Source: Syntrophaceae bacterium UBA2210
GTDB lineage: Bacteria > Desulfobacterota > Syntrophia > Syntrophales > UBA2210
NCBI GenBank assembly: GCA_002327865.1
Contig: DCUQ01000029.1
Coordinates: 1 to 64,000, forward strand
Reading direction: 5' to 3'
Length of the DNA stretch: 64,000 nt
Shown here: one piece after another, positions 44,475 to 53,980 of the stretch
Layout of the letters: the number at the start of each line of letters is the position of its first letter
Numbering within the stretch: position 1 is the stretch's first letter
Notes under the pieces: model-generated
The model's database searches: none
The model's input: only the letters and a program-made list of their open reading frames with translations
What the model was told of the DNA's origin: nothing
Made by a program: the position numbers and the translations under genes

Positions 44475-46529
44475 ATGGAACAATTTTTCAATCTATACAA
44501 CCAGGGTTTCATAAGAACCGCCGTATGCATACCGGAAGTACGGGTGGCGGACCCTTCTTTCAACGCAACACGTACGATTGTACTGGCACAGGAAGCAGCA
44601 GATAAAGATGCTGTCTTCGCGCTTTTCCCCGAACTGGGCATATCGGCCTACTCCAACGAAGACCTCTTTCATCAGGATGCGCTTCTGGAAGGCACGCTCG
44701 CGGCGCTTGAAATAATTCTCGATGCCACAAAAGACCTCAATATGATAATGGCGGTCGGAGCGCCGCTGCGGTTTGATTCTCTCCTCTTCAACTGCGGACT
44801 GATACTATACAAGGGAAAGATTATGGGAGCAGCGGTAAAATCCTATCTTCCCAACTACCGTGAATTCTACGAGGGGCGTCAGTTCAGCCCTGCCGAAGAA
44901 GCCATATCCGAAACGGTCTCTCTCTGCGGTCAGCGTGACATTCCCTTCGGTGCCGACCTTATTTTTGAAGTGGAGAACATAAAACATTTCAAACTGTTTA
45001 TCGAAATATGCGAGGATGTATGGGTATCAATACCGCCATCAAGTTTCGCGGCCCTCGCGGGCGCTACCGTCATCGGTAACCTTTCCGCCTCCAACATTAC
45101 GGTGGGAAAAGCAGAATATAGAAACAGCCTCATTATGAACCAATCGGCCCGGCTGTTGAGCGCCTATCTGTACGCCGGGGCGGGCCCCGGTGAATCCACA
45201 ACCGATCTGGCATGGGACGGACACGCCATGATATGTGAAAACGGTAACCTCCTCGCCGAATCGGAAAGATTTTCGCAAAAACCTCAGGTAATCTTCGCAG
45301 ACATCGATCTTGACCGTCTCGTTCAGGACAGGATGAGAATGAACGGTTTCGGACAGAACGCGAGAACTCACAGAGATATCATATCCCGGTTCCGCACTGT
45401 TCCCTTCTCCGTCGAAACTCCAAAAAAAAAACTGTACCTGAATAGAGAATACCCTAGATACCCCTACATTCCATCGGATCGAACCAAAAGAGATGAGCGA
45501 TGCTACGAGGCCTATAACATCCAGGTCGGCGGCCTGTCCAAGCGACTGGAATCATCGGGCCTGCAAAACCTTGTTATCGGTGTGTCCGGAGGTCTCGATT
45601 CGACACACGCACTGATCGTGGCCGCGCGCACCATGGACCTGCTGAAACGTCCCCGCACCAATATCAAGGCCTATACCATGCCCGGTTTCGCAACATCTGA
45701 CAAAACCTACAGGAACGCCACAGCGTTAATGAAATCTCTCGGTGTGGAGACCAATGAAATCGATATCAGGCCAAGCTGCCTGCAAATGTTCAAAGATATC
45801 GGGCATCCTTTCGCGCAGGAAGAAAAAATCTACGACATAACCTTTGAGAATGTGCAAGCCGGGGAACGGACATCTCACCTGTTCCGCATCGCCAACCTGC
45901 GAGATGCCCTGGTCGTAGGAACTGGAGATTTGAGCGAACTGGCCCTAGGCTGGTGTACATACGGGGTGGGTGACCATATGTCACATTACAATGTCAACGC
46001 CAGCGTCCCAAAGACATTGATACAACATCTGATCCGCTGGGTGGCTCAATCGACGCAATTCGATTCCGAGACATCGGATATACTGATCAATATCCTCGAA
46101 ACCGAGATAAGCCCCGAACTGATCCCCGGGCAGAACGGAGAACAGCCGGCGCAGGTTACGGAAGCGACCATAGGCCCTTACGAGCTCCAGGACTTCAACA
46201 ACTTTTACACGACGCGATTCGGATATGCTCCCACCAAGATCGCGTTCATGGAATACTGCGCATGGCGAGACAAAGAAAAAGGAGACTGGCCCGACATTCC
46301 AGAACGTGGAAAGAACCAGTACACGATCGGCGAGATCAAACACTGGCTGCAGGTATACCTGTACCGTTTTTTCAAGACCAGCCAGTTCAAGCGATCCTGC
46401 ATACCGAACAGCCCGAAGGTCGGATCGGGGGGATCGCTGTCTCCCAGAGGGGACTACCGGGCACCCAGCGACAGTGAAGCCACAGTATGGCTTGAAAACT
46501 CCGGAAAAATACCAGACAAGGATGATTGA
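44475..46529 (+). CDS. nadE: Glutamine-dependent NAD+ synthetase
   Basis: The 684-residue enzyme amidates deamido-NAD+ to NAD+. The N-terminal nitrilase-type glutaminase domain has the triad Glu53 (FPELGIS), Lys122 ([12 protein letters not shown]) and Cys179 (IEICEDVW). The C-terminal synthetase domain has the ATP loop [12 protein letters not shown]. Size and sequence match the long, octameric type known from Mycobacterium. A 66-residue zinc-ribbon gene follows after six bases. It adds another glutamine-using enzyme to the region. Confidence 0.96.
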   Translation: MEQFFNLYNQGFIRTAVCIPEVRVADPSFNATRTIVLAQEAADKDAVFALFPELGISAYSNEDLFHQDALLEGTLAALEIILDATKDLNMIMAVGAPLRFDSLLFNCGLILYKGKIMGAAVKSYLPNYREFYEGRQFSPAEEAISETVSLCGQRDIPFGADLIFEVENIKHFKLFIEICEDVWVSIPPSSFAALAGATVIGNLSASNITVGKAEYRNSLIMNQSARLLSAYLYAGAGPGESTTDLAWDGHAMICENGNLLAESERFSQKPQVIFADIDLDRLVQDRMRMNGFGQNARTHRDIISRFRTVPFSVETPKKKLYLNREYPRYPYIPSDRTKRDERCYEAYNIQVGGLSKRLESSGLQNLVIGVSGGLDSTHALIVAARTMDLLKRPRTNIKAYTMPGFATSDKTYRNATALMKSLGVETNEIDIRPSCLQMFKDIGHPFAQEEKIYDITFENVQAGERTSHLFRIANLRDALVVGTGDLSELALGWCTYGVGDHMSHYNVNASVPKTLIQHLIRWVAQSTQFDSETSDILINILETEISPELIPGQNGEQPAQVTEATIGPYELQDFNNFYTTRFGYAPTKIAFMEYCAWRDKEKGDWPDIPERGKNQYTIGEIKHWLQVYLYRFFKTSQFKRSCIPNSPKVGSGGSLSPRGDYRAPSDSEATVWLENSGKIPDKDD

Positions 46530-46535
46530 CCTAAG

Positions 46536-46736
46536 ATGCCAGGAAGATCTTATAACGATTTTGATGCCACAGAATTGTACTGCCCCAAATGCAAACGATC
46601 GGTACCGGTAAGGAAAAGACTGCTCCTCGTTCTGACCGGCGGGGATCGATATGACTACACATGCGTTTACTGCGGAACATCGGTCGGTGACAAGACCGAC
46701 TCAAACGCAGGCGGTTCCGGGATACTGACAGTGTAA
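46536..46736 (+). CDS. Small double-CxxC zinc-ribbon protein
   Basis: The 66-residue protein has CPKC and CVYC pairs separated by about 27 residues, forming one zinc ribbon with a basic segment RKRLLL between them. It begins six bases after nadE, so it is co-transcribed. No partner is known. Small ribbons of this kind often bind nucleic acid or a protein partner, but nothing here decides. Confidence 0.7.
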   Translation: MPGRSYNDFDATELYCPKCKRSVPVRKRLLLVLTGGDRYDYTCVYCGTSVGDKTDSNAGGSGILTV

Positions 46737-46758
46737 GAACGGTATCGCTTTCGCCCCA

Positions 46759-47058
46759 TTATGCGGGCAATTTCGATTCGACGGATTTTATCTTACTTTC
46801 GATACGCCCCTGCCTGCCTTTCCGGTAATCTGCGGTAAGAGTTACATAGACACGCTCGCAATCCCTGTTCATCTCCTCGAAGCAGCGTGTTACGACCTCC
46901 ATGACTTCGTCCCATTCCCCCTCGACGGTGGTCCCCATCGAATTAAGCGCATAAGGCAACCCGCTGTCTCTGATAATTTTGAGCGCCCCGGCCACATAAA
47001 CGCTTACGCTTTCACCCTTGTCCAGAGGAAATATGGAAAAATTAATCAGTGTACTCAT
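46759..47058 (-). CDS. MTH1187-family thiamine-binding protein
   Basis: This 99-residue ferredoxin-like-fold protein belongs to the MTH1187/YkoF group (INFSIFPLDKGESVS, YALNSMGTTVEGEWDEV, RVYVTLTADYRKGR). Members bind thiamine or its HMP precursor; the physiological role is not settled. A G-rich ribosome site (GGGGGGGT) lies before the ATG. It converges with the nadE group and follows the cyclodeaminase-family gene by about 60 bases. Confidence 0.88.
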   Translation of the reverse strand: MSTLINFSIFPLDKGESVSVYVAGALKIIRDSGLPYALNSMGTTVEGEWDEVMEVVTRCFEEMNRDCERVYVTLTADYRKGRQGRIESKIKSVESKLPA

Positions 47059-47119
47059 AATACCCCCCCCTTTCGGCGATACAAAAAATCGCTTACGAAA
47101 ACAATCATGCCATACCGAT

Positions 47120-48103
47120 TCAGAACAACCTTACTGATTTCGTACTTTTCTCATCCTTCAGAGCCTCGTACACCACGGCGGCACAGGAAACATCCTGAAT
47201 TGCAAGACCTGTTGAATCGAAAACGGTGATCGCCACTGCGTCCGTCCGCCCTTTTTTCTTTTGCGCTACGATCTCCCCCAGTTCCCCGTAAATATTTTTT
47301 TTCGAGATGTACCTTTTTCGCAGAGGCACATTGATTTCACCACTGTGTGACGCCTGTGCCCAGTTATCGATCACCACTATCGCCCTTTTGAAAATTTTCG
47401 GATCGATTTCCTGTTTCCCCGGGGCATCGGCACCGATGGCATTTATATGGGTACCCGGCGAGACAGTTTTGACAAGAGGTGTTCTGGACGATGTTGTCGT
47501 AATTAGTATATCTACGCCTGTCGTAACATCATCGACAGACCCTGACAGTACTGTCTGCAGGTTATAGGTTCGCCGTGCCCATCCCGCAAATTTACGGGCC
47601 AGCGTTTCATCCGGTCCCGTCCATACTTTTATGGTTTTCAGTTTTCTTATCTCCATGGAACATGCGAGCTGTGTCCGTGCCTGGACACCGCATCCCACGA
47701 ATCCGGCGATTGCTGCGTCTTTTCTGCTCAAAAATTTAAGCGCCGTAGCTCCGGCGGCACCGGTCCGCATGCCGGTCAGGTAGGTTCCGTCTATAACAGC
47801 AAGGGGAAACCCTGTTTTAGGATCGATCAGCATGACGACCGCCATCACCGTCGGAAGACCGTACTTTCTGCAGTTCTCGGGATGAACATTCACGCATTTG
47901 ATGCCCGCGACGTCAAAGCCCTGCCCGTGGATGTAGGCTGGCATGGAACGCATATCCCCTTTCGGGAAAAACACATAGCACTTGGCCGGCATATCGGTCT
48001 GTCCCATTCCGTAGGCCCTGAAGGCCTTTTCGACCGTTGCGTTAGCCAGGGCGGGAGTTAACACCTTCGCAACATCTTTCTTAGCGATAACAAGCGTTTT
48101 CAT
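47120..48103 (-). CDS. Ornithine cyclodeaminase / alanine dehydrogenase (mu-crystallin) family
   Basis: The 327-residue protein has the family's N-terminal substrate region (GQTDMPAKCYVFFP, then KCVNVHPENCRKYGLPTVMA) and an NAD(P) fold (GFVGCGVQARTQL). DGTYLTGMRTGAAGATA is the catalytic segment. Members reduce or deaminate amino acids: archaeal alanine dehydrogenase, ornithine cyclodeaminase, or 1-pyrroline-2-carboxylate reductase. Sequence alone does not fix the substrate; the similarity is nearest the alanine-dehydrogenase-like branch by general appearance. Confidence 0.85.
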   Translation of the reverse strand: MKTLVIAKKDVAKVLTPALANATVEKAFRAYGMGQTDMPAKCYVFFPKGDMRSMPAYIHGQGFDVAGIKCVNVHPENCRKYGLPTVMAVVMLIDPKTGFPLAVIDGTYLTGMRTGAAGATALKFLSRKDAAIAGFVGCGVQARTQLACSMEIRKLKTIKVWTGPDETLARKFAGWARRTYNLQTVLSGSVDDVTTGVDILITTTSSRTPLVKTVSPGTHINAIGADAPGKQEIDPKIFKRAIVVIDNWAQASHSGEINVPLRKRYISKKNIYGELGEIVAQKKKGRTDAVAITVFDSTGLAIQDVSCAAVVYEALKDEKSTKSVRLF

Positions 48104-48260
48104 TCAGTTTCTCCTCGAGACATGAAAGCATGGGGTCCGATTATACCGGATAAAGGCAATTTATCAAACGGCTATGATCAGATCCATGCCGACAGGTATG
48201 TCCATTCCTGAAACCATTGCGGAACAGGAAAGAAAAAAAGACAGAGAAAATTTTTGTTCC

Positions 48261-48710
48261 TTATCTTATTCCTTTACCTTTGACCTTGTTTTTAACCTTA
48301 TTTTTTTCTTTATCATCCCTGTCTTCATCATTGTAAAGATCCTGCTCCTGCTTCAAGGCATGAAACTCTTTCGATCCGGGTTTTATTCCCAGACTTTCCG
48401 CAAGCACTCCCCATCCCTTGTTCTTACCGTCTTTATACTTACTGATAACATGGTCCATGGGCTGGTTGGACATTTCCCCAAGCCTGAACAATACGTAAGC
48501 TTCCGCCGGTCTTTCAACATTGCCGAGTACCGTCTTTATCATCGTTTCACCTACCTTAAAACGGGCTTCGAGTCTCGCCTGCAATCCTGACGGGTCCGCC
48601 TCGGCTCTTATGTTGAAATCCCTCATCCAGTCGAAGTCGCCCGCGGCGGCCGTCAACGGAATTACCAGAAACACTGTCAGGATTACAAATAATAATCTGA
48701 TTGCCTTCAT
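48261..48710 (-). CDS. Secreted protein of unknown function
   Basis: The 149-residue product has an N-terminal signal peptide (MKAIRLLFVILTVFLVIP, cleavage likely after TAAA near residue 22). It ends in a strongly charged tail (DDKEKNKVKNKVKGKGIR). The body includes GWGVLAESLGIKPGSKEFHAL, a pattern I associate with small periplasmic proteins of delta-proteobacteria but cannot name. GGAG lies seven bases before the chosen ATG; a longer frame of 11 codons lacks that signal. Confidence 0.65.
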   Translation of the reverse strand: MKAIRLLFVILTVFLVIPLTAAAGDFDWMRDFNIRAEADPSGLQARLEARFKVGETMIKTVLGNVERPAEAYVLFRLGEMSNQPMDHVISKYKDGKNKGWGVLAESLGIKPGSKEFHALKQEQDLYNDEDRDDKEKNKVKNKVKGKGIR

Positions 48711-48855
48711 TACATACTCCTTTCCAACTAAGCGGCAAAACAATCATTAAAAAGAGTTGCAGCAATTACATGTCGCAACAGACAACAGAAATAGCACGAT
48801 TCGTCTTCCACTCGTATAAGGACCGGCAGCCGGGAAAATATATCCTTCTTACCTG

Positions 48856-49260
48856 TCAGTCCAGGAGACGTTTCTCTCCGGAGAGGGACTGAATCTTCGT
48901 TATTTTCTGGCTGCATTCCATGCAACCGAGATAATTGCCGTTTTTATCCCTCAACGCAAAGTATTGAATAAGGACTTTTTCTTTTTTCCCCCCTTCACCG
49001 ATGGGAAGATCGATCCAGAAGCTCGCGATATCCCGTGTACCCGCTTTCATCTCGCTGAGAATAGCTTCCACCTTCCCCAGACTTTTTTTCGGGTGACATT
49101 TCCGCACGTTGAGACCGACAGCGGCTTCAGGCCTTTTGAATATTCGGGATTCATGCCTGTTCCACGCCAGAATCTCATCTTTTGCGTTCACGATCGAAAA
49201 CTCGAAGGGAATTGTCTCCAGCATGGTATCGAGAATCTCTTTCGATACAAAACCTATCAT
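48856..49260 (-). CDS. PAS-domain protein (DUF438 C-terminal-like)
   Basis: The 134-residue single-domain PAS protein (EFSIVNAKDEILAWNRHESRIFKRPEAAVG...CHPKKSL...YFALRDKNGNYLGCMECSQ) resembles the PAS module at the end of DUF438 proteins. It has no output domain. The ATG has AGGAGGTG upstream at five bases, which settles the start over a frame 11 codons longer. A sensor or adaptor role is possible; any ligand is unknown. Confidence 0.75.
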   Translation of the reverse strand: MIGFVSKEILDTMLETIPFEFSIVNAKDEILAWNRHESRIFKRPEAAVGLNVRKCHPKKSLGKVEAILSEMKAGTRDIASFWIDLPIGEGGKKEKVLIQYFALRDKNGNYLGCMECSQKITKIQSLSGEKRLLD

Positions 49261-49446
49261 GGCAGCACCTCCTTTTATTGAAGGAGCGAACACCGCCCCT
49301 TCGGGAAAATACTTTTATGTATCGACTACAGGCGGAATTATTACCTCAGACCGCCTGCAGTACGGAATACGGGACAATAAGTCTGTATATACAGTCAAAC
49401 TACCGCGTCCTTTCCTGTTCTTCAGATTCTGCACCAGGCGGCTTTT

Positions 49447-50388
49447 TTACTTAACCTGTTTCGTTAGAATCATATCGATCGCTTTATCCAGTGCGCGATT
49501 GAAATCTTCCGGACGATTTATCATCAGGAAATGATCCGCCTCTTTCAGCACAATTGCATCGAAGAAAAACATGTGCCGCCGGTTTGCTTCATAATTTACG
49601 GGCCACAAACCTCCGTTCACCGTTACGACGGGAATGCGTATCTCTTCGAATATTCTGGCTGCTTCTCCCGTGATATACTGCGACATCATCTCGTTCATCG
49701 CGCTTAATGCAACGGCAGGCGGCGCGGCGGCCATGTCTGAAAGGATCCACTCACGAAGCCGCGGATCAGTTTCAGGTGAGATCATCTCCTCAACAAACCT
49801 CCGGCTTCCGATCCGAAAGTTTTCCCTCAGAGGAGCGATTATATTTTCAAGCTCTTCGCGAGTCAGCGGGTATTCTACGTTTTCAAGTGTATCTACGCCT
49901 ATCAGTCCTATAACGCGATCCGGCATGAGCCGGGCAGCTTCCGCTATTACCGAGCCGCCCATGGAATGCCCTATAAGAATTACGCCTCTACCGTCTATCG
50001 CTTCGGTCACCGCCCGCACATCCTCCCCGAACGTCTTCATGGTATAACGAGAACGTGACATACCCGAGTGGCCGTGGCCCGCAAGGTCGAGCAAGACAAT
50101 GCGATGACTTTCGGAAAAATGCGACATCTGGGCACGCCAATAGCGGGCATCACAACTCCAACCGTGTACAAACACAAGAGTAGTTTCCCCGGCTCCAAAA
50201 ACCTCATATGAAACAGGAGTGCCATCCTTGGAAGGGACAAGCCGCGGCAGCTCCGCTTGAACACGCATTACTCCGAAAGTAAAAAATAGAATAACAAAAC
50301 AGACAGCTAAGCTTACCGTATATCGTTTGAATGTTTTGTAACGATTTTTTTGTTCTACACTGACCGCCCTTCTCACGAGTTTTATCAT
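49447..50388 (-). CDS. Alpha/beta-hydrolase, membrane-anchored or exported
   Basis: The 313-residue protein has a hydrophobic segment near the N-terminus (about residues 23-43), then an alpha/beta-hydrolase fold: HGWSCDARYW (oxyanion), GHSMGG (nucleophile Ser) and EADHFLM (catalytic His). The substrate is unknown. The ATG at 50388 follows AGGGG by eight bases. The open frame runs 59 codons further upstream towards the repeat at 50546-50663, but has no family match there. The N-terminal segment could be an uncleaved anchor or a signal peptide. Confidence 0.85.
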   Translation of the reverse strand: MIKLVRRAVSVEQKNRYKTFKRYTVSLAVCFVILFFTFGVMRVQAELPRLVPSKDGTPVSYEVFGAGETTLVFVHGWSCDARYWRAQMSHFSESHRIVLLDLAGHGHSGMSRSRYTMKTFGEDVRAVTEAIDGRGVILIGHSMGGSVIAEAARLMPDRVIGLIGVDTLENVEYPLTREELENIIAPLRENFRIGSRRFVEEMISPETDPRLREWILSDMAAAPPAVALSAMNEMMSQYITGEAARIFEEIRIPVVTVNGGLWPVNYEANRRHMFFFDAIVLKEADHFLMINRPEDFNRALDKAIDMILTKQVK

Positions 50389-50545
50389 TTGTCTTCCCCT
50401 GCTCATGACATTTTCCGAATGAACAGCTGTTTTGGATAGGGTATATCGCGTTCCTGTAACACACCTTGAAAGGAACCGTACAAATTCCGAGGAAATCCGG
50501 TCCGATTTAGCCTGAAAAAGCAGCGCCCCGTGCAAATCCGTAGTA

Positions 50546-50663
50546 ATTGAATCTCCCCGCAACAAGTTGCGGAGAATCTCCGACTGTTAAGGAATTTTTC
50601 ATTTTTTATTCGCTCGCTAACCCCGCCGCAAGCAGCGGGGAATGCGCTCGCTGTTCAGTTCAA
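50546..50663. repeat. Dispersed 118-bp double-hairpin repeat, copy 3
   Basis: This third copy differs from copy 2 at two positions, one of which (GCGGAGA for GCGGGGA) breaks the first hairpin by one pair. It lies in the divergent gap between the hydrolase and DMT transporter genes. Confidence 0.85.
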
Positions 50664-50946
50664 TCAAACACTCGTCCTGTCGGTGTTAATTAATGCGATA
50701 TGTCGCATGGTATCACCTTTATGACTGGAAGTAAATTTCGTCCGTTCCTGTAGTACCGGGATATAAGAGAATACAGCTTATCTATTTTTTTACCTTATCA
50801 TATACAGTGCAATCAATTATCTTCGGATTAAAGGCATACATGCCTGGCCCAGGACTGATGAGGCGATTTCCATTAAAGATCCCATATACAAACAAATATC
50901 GATATGATAGGAATCCGGTTATCTTTCAACCGGGCGGAACGGGTTC
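50664..50946. other. Intergenic stretch before the DMT transporter
   Basis: About 280 bases with an AT-rich section near 50785 but no clear -35/-10 pair and no convincing frame. Confidence 0.3.
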
Positions 50947-51861
50947 ATGCCTGAACAGGAACAGTTAAAAACATACGGTGCTTTGATGGCGACAACTATC
51001 TTCTGGGGCCTCTCCTTCGTGGCAACAAAAGTTGCCCTTGAAAGCATCCCCACTTTTACGCTCATCTTTGCCAGGTTCGCGCTGGCATCCTTCTTTTTTG
51101 CCGTCTTGATGATACGCCGCGGCTTCCCATCCTTCACTTCGAAAGACCATGCCAGGCTCTTCCTGATGGCGATTTTCGAACCGGGGCTCTATTTTTTCTG
51201 CGAAACCCAGGGACTTTTGTACACTTCGGCGGCAAAGGTGTCACTTATCATTGCGACCATCCCCGTTGCGGTTATGATTCTCTCGGCGATCATATTAAAA
51301 GAAAAAACGAACTTTCTTGGTATCATCGGAGTTTTTCTCTCGATAACGGGTATTGCCATTCTTGTTATCGGCGATCCCGATTTTATCTGGAGTGTGGAGG
51401 GGTCTCTGAAGGGCGATCTGATCGTCTTCGGAGCTGTGCTCTCGGCAGCTATTTACATTGTCAGCGCGCGAAACCTCGGCAAACGGTATTCCGCACGGGA
51501 GATCACCAGCATGCAGTGTTTCTACGGGGTTGTCTTCTTCGCCCCCTTCCTGTTTACGAATGTCGCGACCTTTTCCTGGACGGCGTTCAGCCCGCGATCG
51601 ATTACTGCTCTGTTATATCTGGCGGTTTTTGCGACTGTCGCCGCGTTCCTTTTCTATAACTACGCCCTCACTCAGATACCGGCTTCGCGGGCATCTGTCT
51701 TTATAAACGGCATTCCCGTGGTAACCGCCCTGGGCGCATGGGTAATTCTGGATGAGCACTTGACGCTGCTCCAGTTAGCGGGTGGCGCACTGGTAATCGC
51801 CGCTGTTTTTATAACCAATGTAATGAGTAGAAACAGGGTTGTTCTTTCTGCCGATATATAG
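50947..51861 (+). CDS. DMT-superfamily (EamA) transporter
   Basis: The 304-residue protein has ten predicted membrane helices in two EamA repeats (first about residues 10-140, second about 155-290). Typical segments are TTIFWGLSFVATKVALESIP and ASRASVFINGIPVVTALGAWVILDE. Members export metabolites or drugs; the substrate cannot be told. It stands alone on plus, divergent from the hydrolase. The start is assigned by frame; the G-rich bases upstream are only a fair ribosome site. Confidence 0.9.
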   Translation: MPEQEQLKTYGALMATTIFWGLSFVATKVALESIPTFTLIFARFALASFFFAVLMIRRGFPSFTSKDHARLFLMAIFEPGLYFFCETQGLLYTSAAKVSLIIATIPVAVMILSAIILKEKTNFLGIIGVFLSITGIAILVIGDPDFIWSVEGSLKGDLIVFGAVLSAAIYIVSARNLGKRYSAREITSMQCFYGVVFFAPFLFTNVATFSWTAFSPRSITALLYLAVFATVAAFLFYNYALTQIPASRASVFINGIPVVTALGAWVILDEHLTLLQLAGGALVIAAVFITNVMSRNRVVLSADI

Positions 51862-51930
51862 GAAACTTCCCGGGCGGTTCTCTGTAGGGCTGTAGAGATA
51901 TTTAATTCTCAGGAGAATTTCCCCCTCCCC

Positions 51931-52127
51931 CCCCCCACGCTACCATTCTGTTCCTGCCGTTTCTCTTGGTCTGGTACAGCACGGCATCCACCTGCTCGAA
52001 TAATTCTTTCGCCGATGCAAGATGCTCGCTGTACGTGGCTGCGACACTTCCGTTTACGGCAAAACGTATCTTTTTATTTCCGCTTCCTAGAACACATTTC
52101 AGACATTCTTCCGGGTTACCGTTTAAG
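51931..52127 (-). pseudogene. GGDEF-domain remnant (C-terminal part)
   Basis: Translating the minus strand gives FAVNGSVAATYSE, then LFEQVDAVLYQTKRNGRNRM, the unmistakable end of a GGDEF domain (SxGxA...xxxADxALYxAKxxGRNR). An in-frame stop bounds it upstream near 52127, and neither the GGDEF loop nor any start is present. It is a decayed fragment between the DMT transporter and an HNH gene. A run of C residues at 51921-51936 sits at its 3' edge. Confidence 0.65.
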
Positions 52128-52284
52128 GATCACAAGATTTATATCAATATCAGTAAAATCGACGTCCTTAAACATGGGATCACTCTCCCTGCAATTTTAA
52201 AGGTTCTTCACGTGATATTTTTCTCAAGACGATACATGAGAATAAAGCCTGTTATTGGTAACAGTGTACAAAAATTTTCAATTC

Positions 52285-52746
52285 TTACCTTTTTTTATTC
52301 TTCATGGCTTCCTGAAGCTTGTCACCCAGGGATCCCAGCCCGCTGCCAGGTTTACTGTCGCTAAAAACCACAATATCTTCCCGACCGCCCCCGGCACCAC
52401 CAAAATATTCGCCCAGGATCTCCCTGCTGTGGACATCCTCGTGGCAATACGCGCACAGGTTCTCCCAGTTGCTGCCATCCGGGGGATTGTTATGATGGTC
52501 ACCGTCTTTGTGATGGATTGTCAGAAGATGCCGGTCGGTATGATCGAATTCCCTGCCGCACCGCGCACATACCAGGCCATGAAGGGCGAGCGAGCGTTCC
52601 CGGTAATCTTCACCTGCCGGTTTTTTCATGCTTCTTTTCATTTCCCGTACAACATCGCCGACAGGTCTTTCTGGTTTTGTTTTATCGTTACTGATGGTTG
52701 AACGTACACGTCCTCCTATCTTGCCGTCAAAAGAAATCTTTGCCAA
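52285..52746 (-). CDS. YajD-like HNH nuclease
   Basis: The 153-residue protein has a CARCG...H and HHKDGDHHNN...NLCAYCHEDVH arrangement: an HNH (His-Asn-His) metal site plus two CxxC zinc pairs. This matches the YajD family, conserved small HNH nucleases of unclear role. The C-terminal Gly-rich tail is not conserved. The gene stands alone between the GGDEF remnant and the DnaJ-like gene. Confidence 0.88.
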   Translation of the reverse strand: MAKISFDGKIGGRVRSTISNDKTKPERPVGDVVREMKRSMKKPAGEDYRERSLALHGLVCARCGREFDHTDRHLLTIHHKDGDHHNNPPDGSNWENLCAYCHEDVHSREILGEYFGGAGGGREDIVVFSDSKPGSGLGSLGDKLQEAMKNKKR

Positions 52747-52937
52747 CGCCTGTTAACCTCCTTTTTCAATCTAACGCGATATAAAGTTTTGTGGGATGGT
52801 TTTCTTATAAACAAGGAAAAGACGATTGTCAATCAAAGAGCTAGTCCGGGAAAAATAATGCTTGGACAAGTCAGACCCGGCGCTGTTCTTTCCCTGAATC
52901 CGAATTCCCACGGTCACGTACGATTGAAACAACGGGT

Positions 52938-53753
52938 TTATCTGTTTATCAACTTATTTATAAAACCTTTGATCTCATGCAAGACAGGTTTCTTGATATG
53001 GACTTTAAGGTAGAGATCGCCGGGGTTCGCGCCTCCCCACCCTTCTTCTCCCATTCCGGCAAGTCTGATTTTCTGACCTTCGCTTACACCCGCGGGGACT
53101 TTGATAGTTATTTTCTTTCCTCTTCTCCAGTTCCAATCGGTATATTCATGTCGCCCGCCTTCATGTGCCTTCTCCGGACTCAAACGGATAGTGCCGTTAA
53201 TATCCCTCCCCTTTTCCGGCAATTCGACTCCGCTTATCTTTTTAAAGGCATACCGTGCTACCTTCCCCAATCCTCCTTCAAGATGAGGAAACTCGACGGC
53301 ATTCCGTCCGTCGCTGCCGGGATTACCGGTAAAGATATATCCCATTCCATTAACGCCGTGATTACCGAACCTGAAGGTGTTGTATCCGTTCCCGTAGGTT
53401 TCTTTGAAGATATCGTCAAAACCGCGAAGGCCGAATGACCGGGCAAATTCCTCGAAAATCTCATTTATATCGGACCCCTTGAATATGTCCTGATCGCTGT
53501 AGCTCTGTCTGAATTGATTGTAAGCAGATGAACCGTAACGTTCTCTCATCATGTCATAATCCCGTCGTTTTACAGGATCGGAGAGAACCGCATAGGCTTC
53601 ATTAATGGATTTCATCTCTTCGGCCGCTTCCGGGTCTCCGTTATTTCTGTCGGGATGATATCTGAGGGCCTGTTTACGGTATGCCTCTTTTATTCTTTCC
53701 GCCGGTTCATCTTTTTCGATTCCAAGTATCTGGTAATAATCACTTTGTTTCAT
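52938..53753 (-). CDS. DnaJ-domain co-chaperone (CbpA-like, no zinc finger)
   Basis: The J domain spans about residues 5-68 with the HPD motif at 33-35. A less conserved Phe/Gly-containing region and one DnaJ C-terminal beta domain follow (about 195-265, with ISLPAGV-like KITIKVPAGVSEGQKIRLAGMGEEG). There is no Cys-rich zinc finger, so it is a type II (CbpA-like) co-chaperone stimulating DnaK. At 271 residues it is shorter than CbpA and has a single C-terminal domain. The gene stands alone, divergent from the MFS gene. Confidence 0.9.
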   Translation of the reverse strand: MKQSDYYQILGIEKDEPAERIKEAYRKQALRYHPDRNNGDPEAAEEMKSINEAYAVLSDPVKRRDYDMMRERYGSSAYNQFRQSYSDQDIFKGSDINEIFEEFARSFGLRGFDDIFKETYGNGYNTFRFGNHGVNGMGYIFTGNPGSDGRNAVEFPHLEGGLGKVARYAFKKISGVELPEKGRDINGTIRLSPEKAHEGGRHEYTDWNWRRGKKITIKVPAGVSEGQKIRLAGMGEEGWGGANPGDLYLKVHIKKPVLHEIKGFINKLINR

Positions 53754-53980
53754 TTTTATTTAATACTTCCAATGTGTTATTCTTTCAACGGCTCAGGATA
53801 AAGATGGGAACAAGGCAACCCCGAAGCAAAACCCGTCGCCACTCAATATAATAACGATTTACCCGGTGGCAACATATTAAACACACATGAGAAGTATGTG
53901 AATGTTTTTCCTTTGCGATTTTTGTAAGGAAGATATAGATATCATTCCCTGGTTTCGACGGACAAATACTGGAGGGGTAA

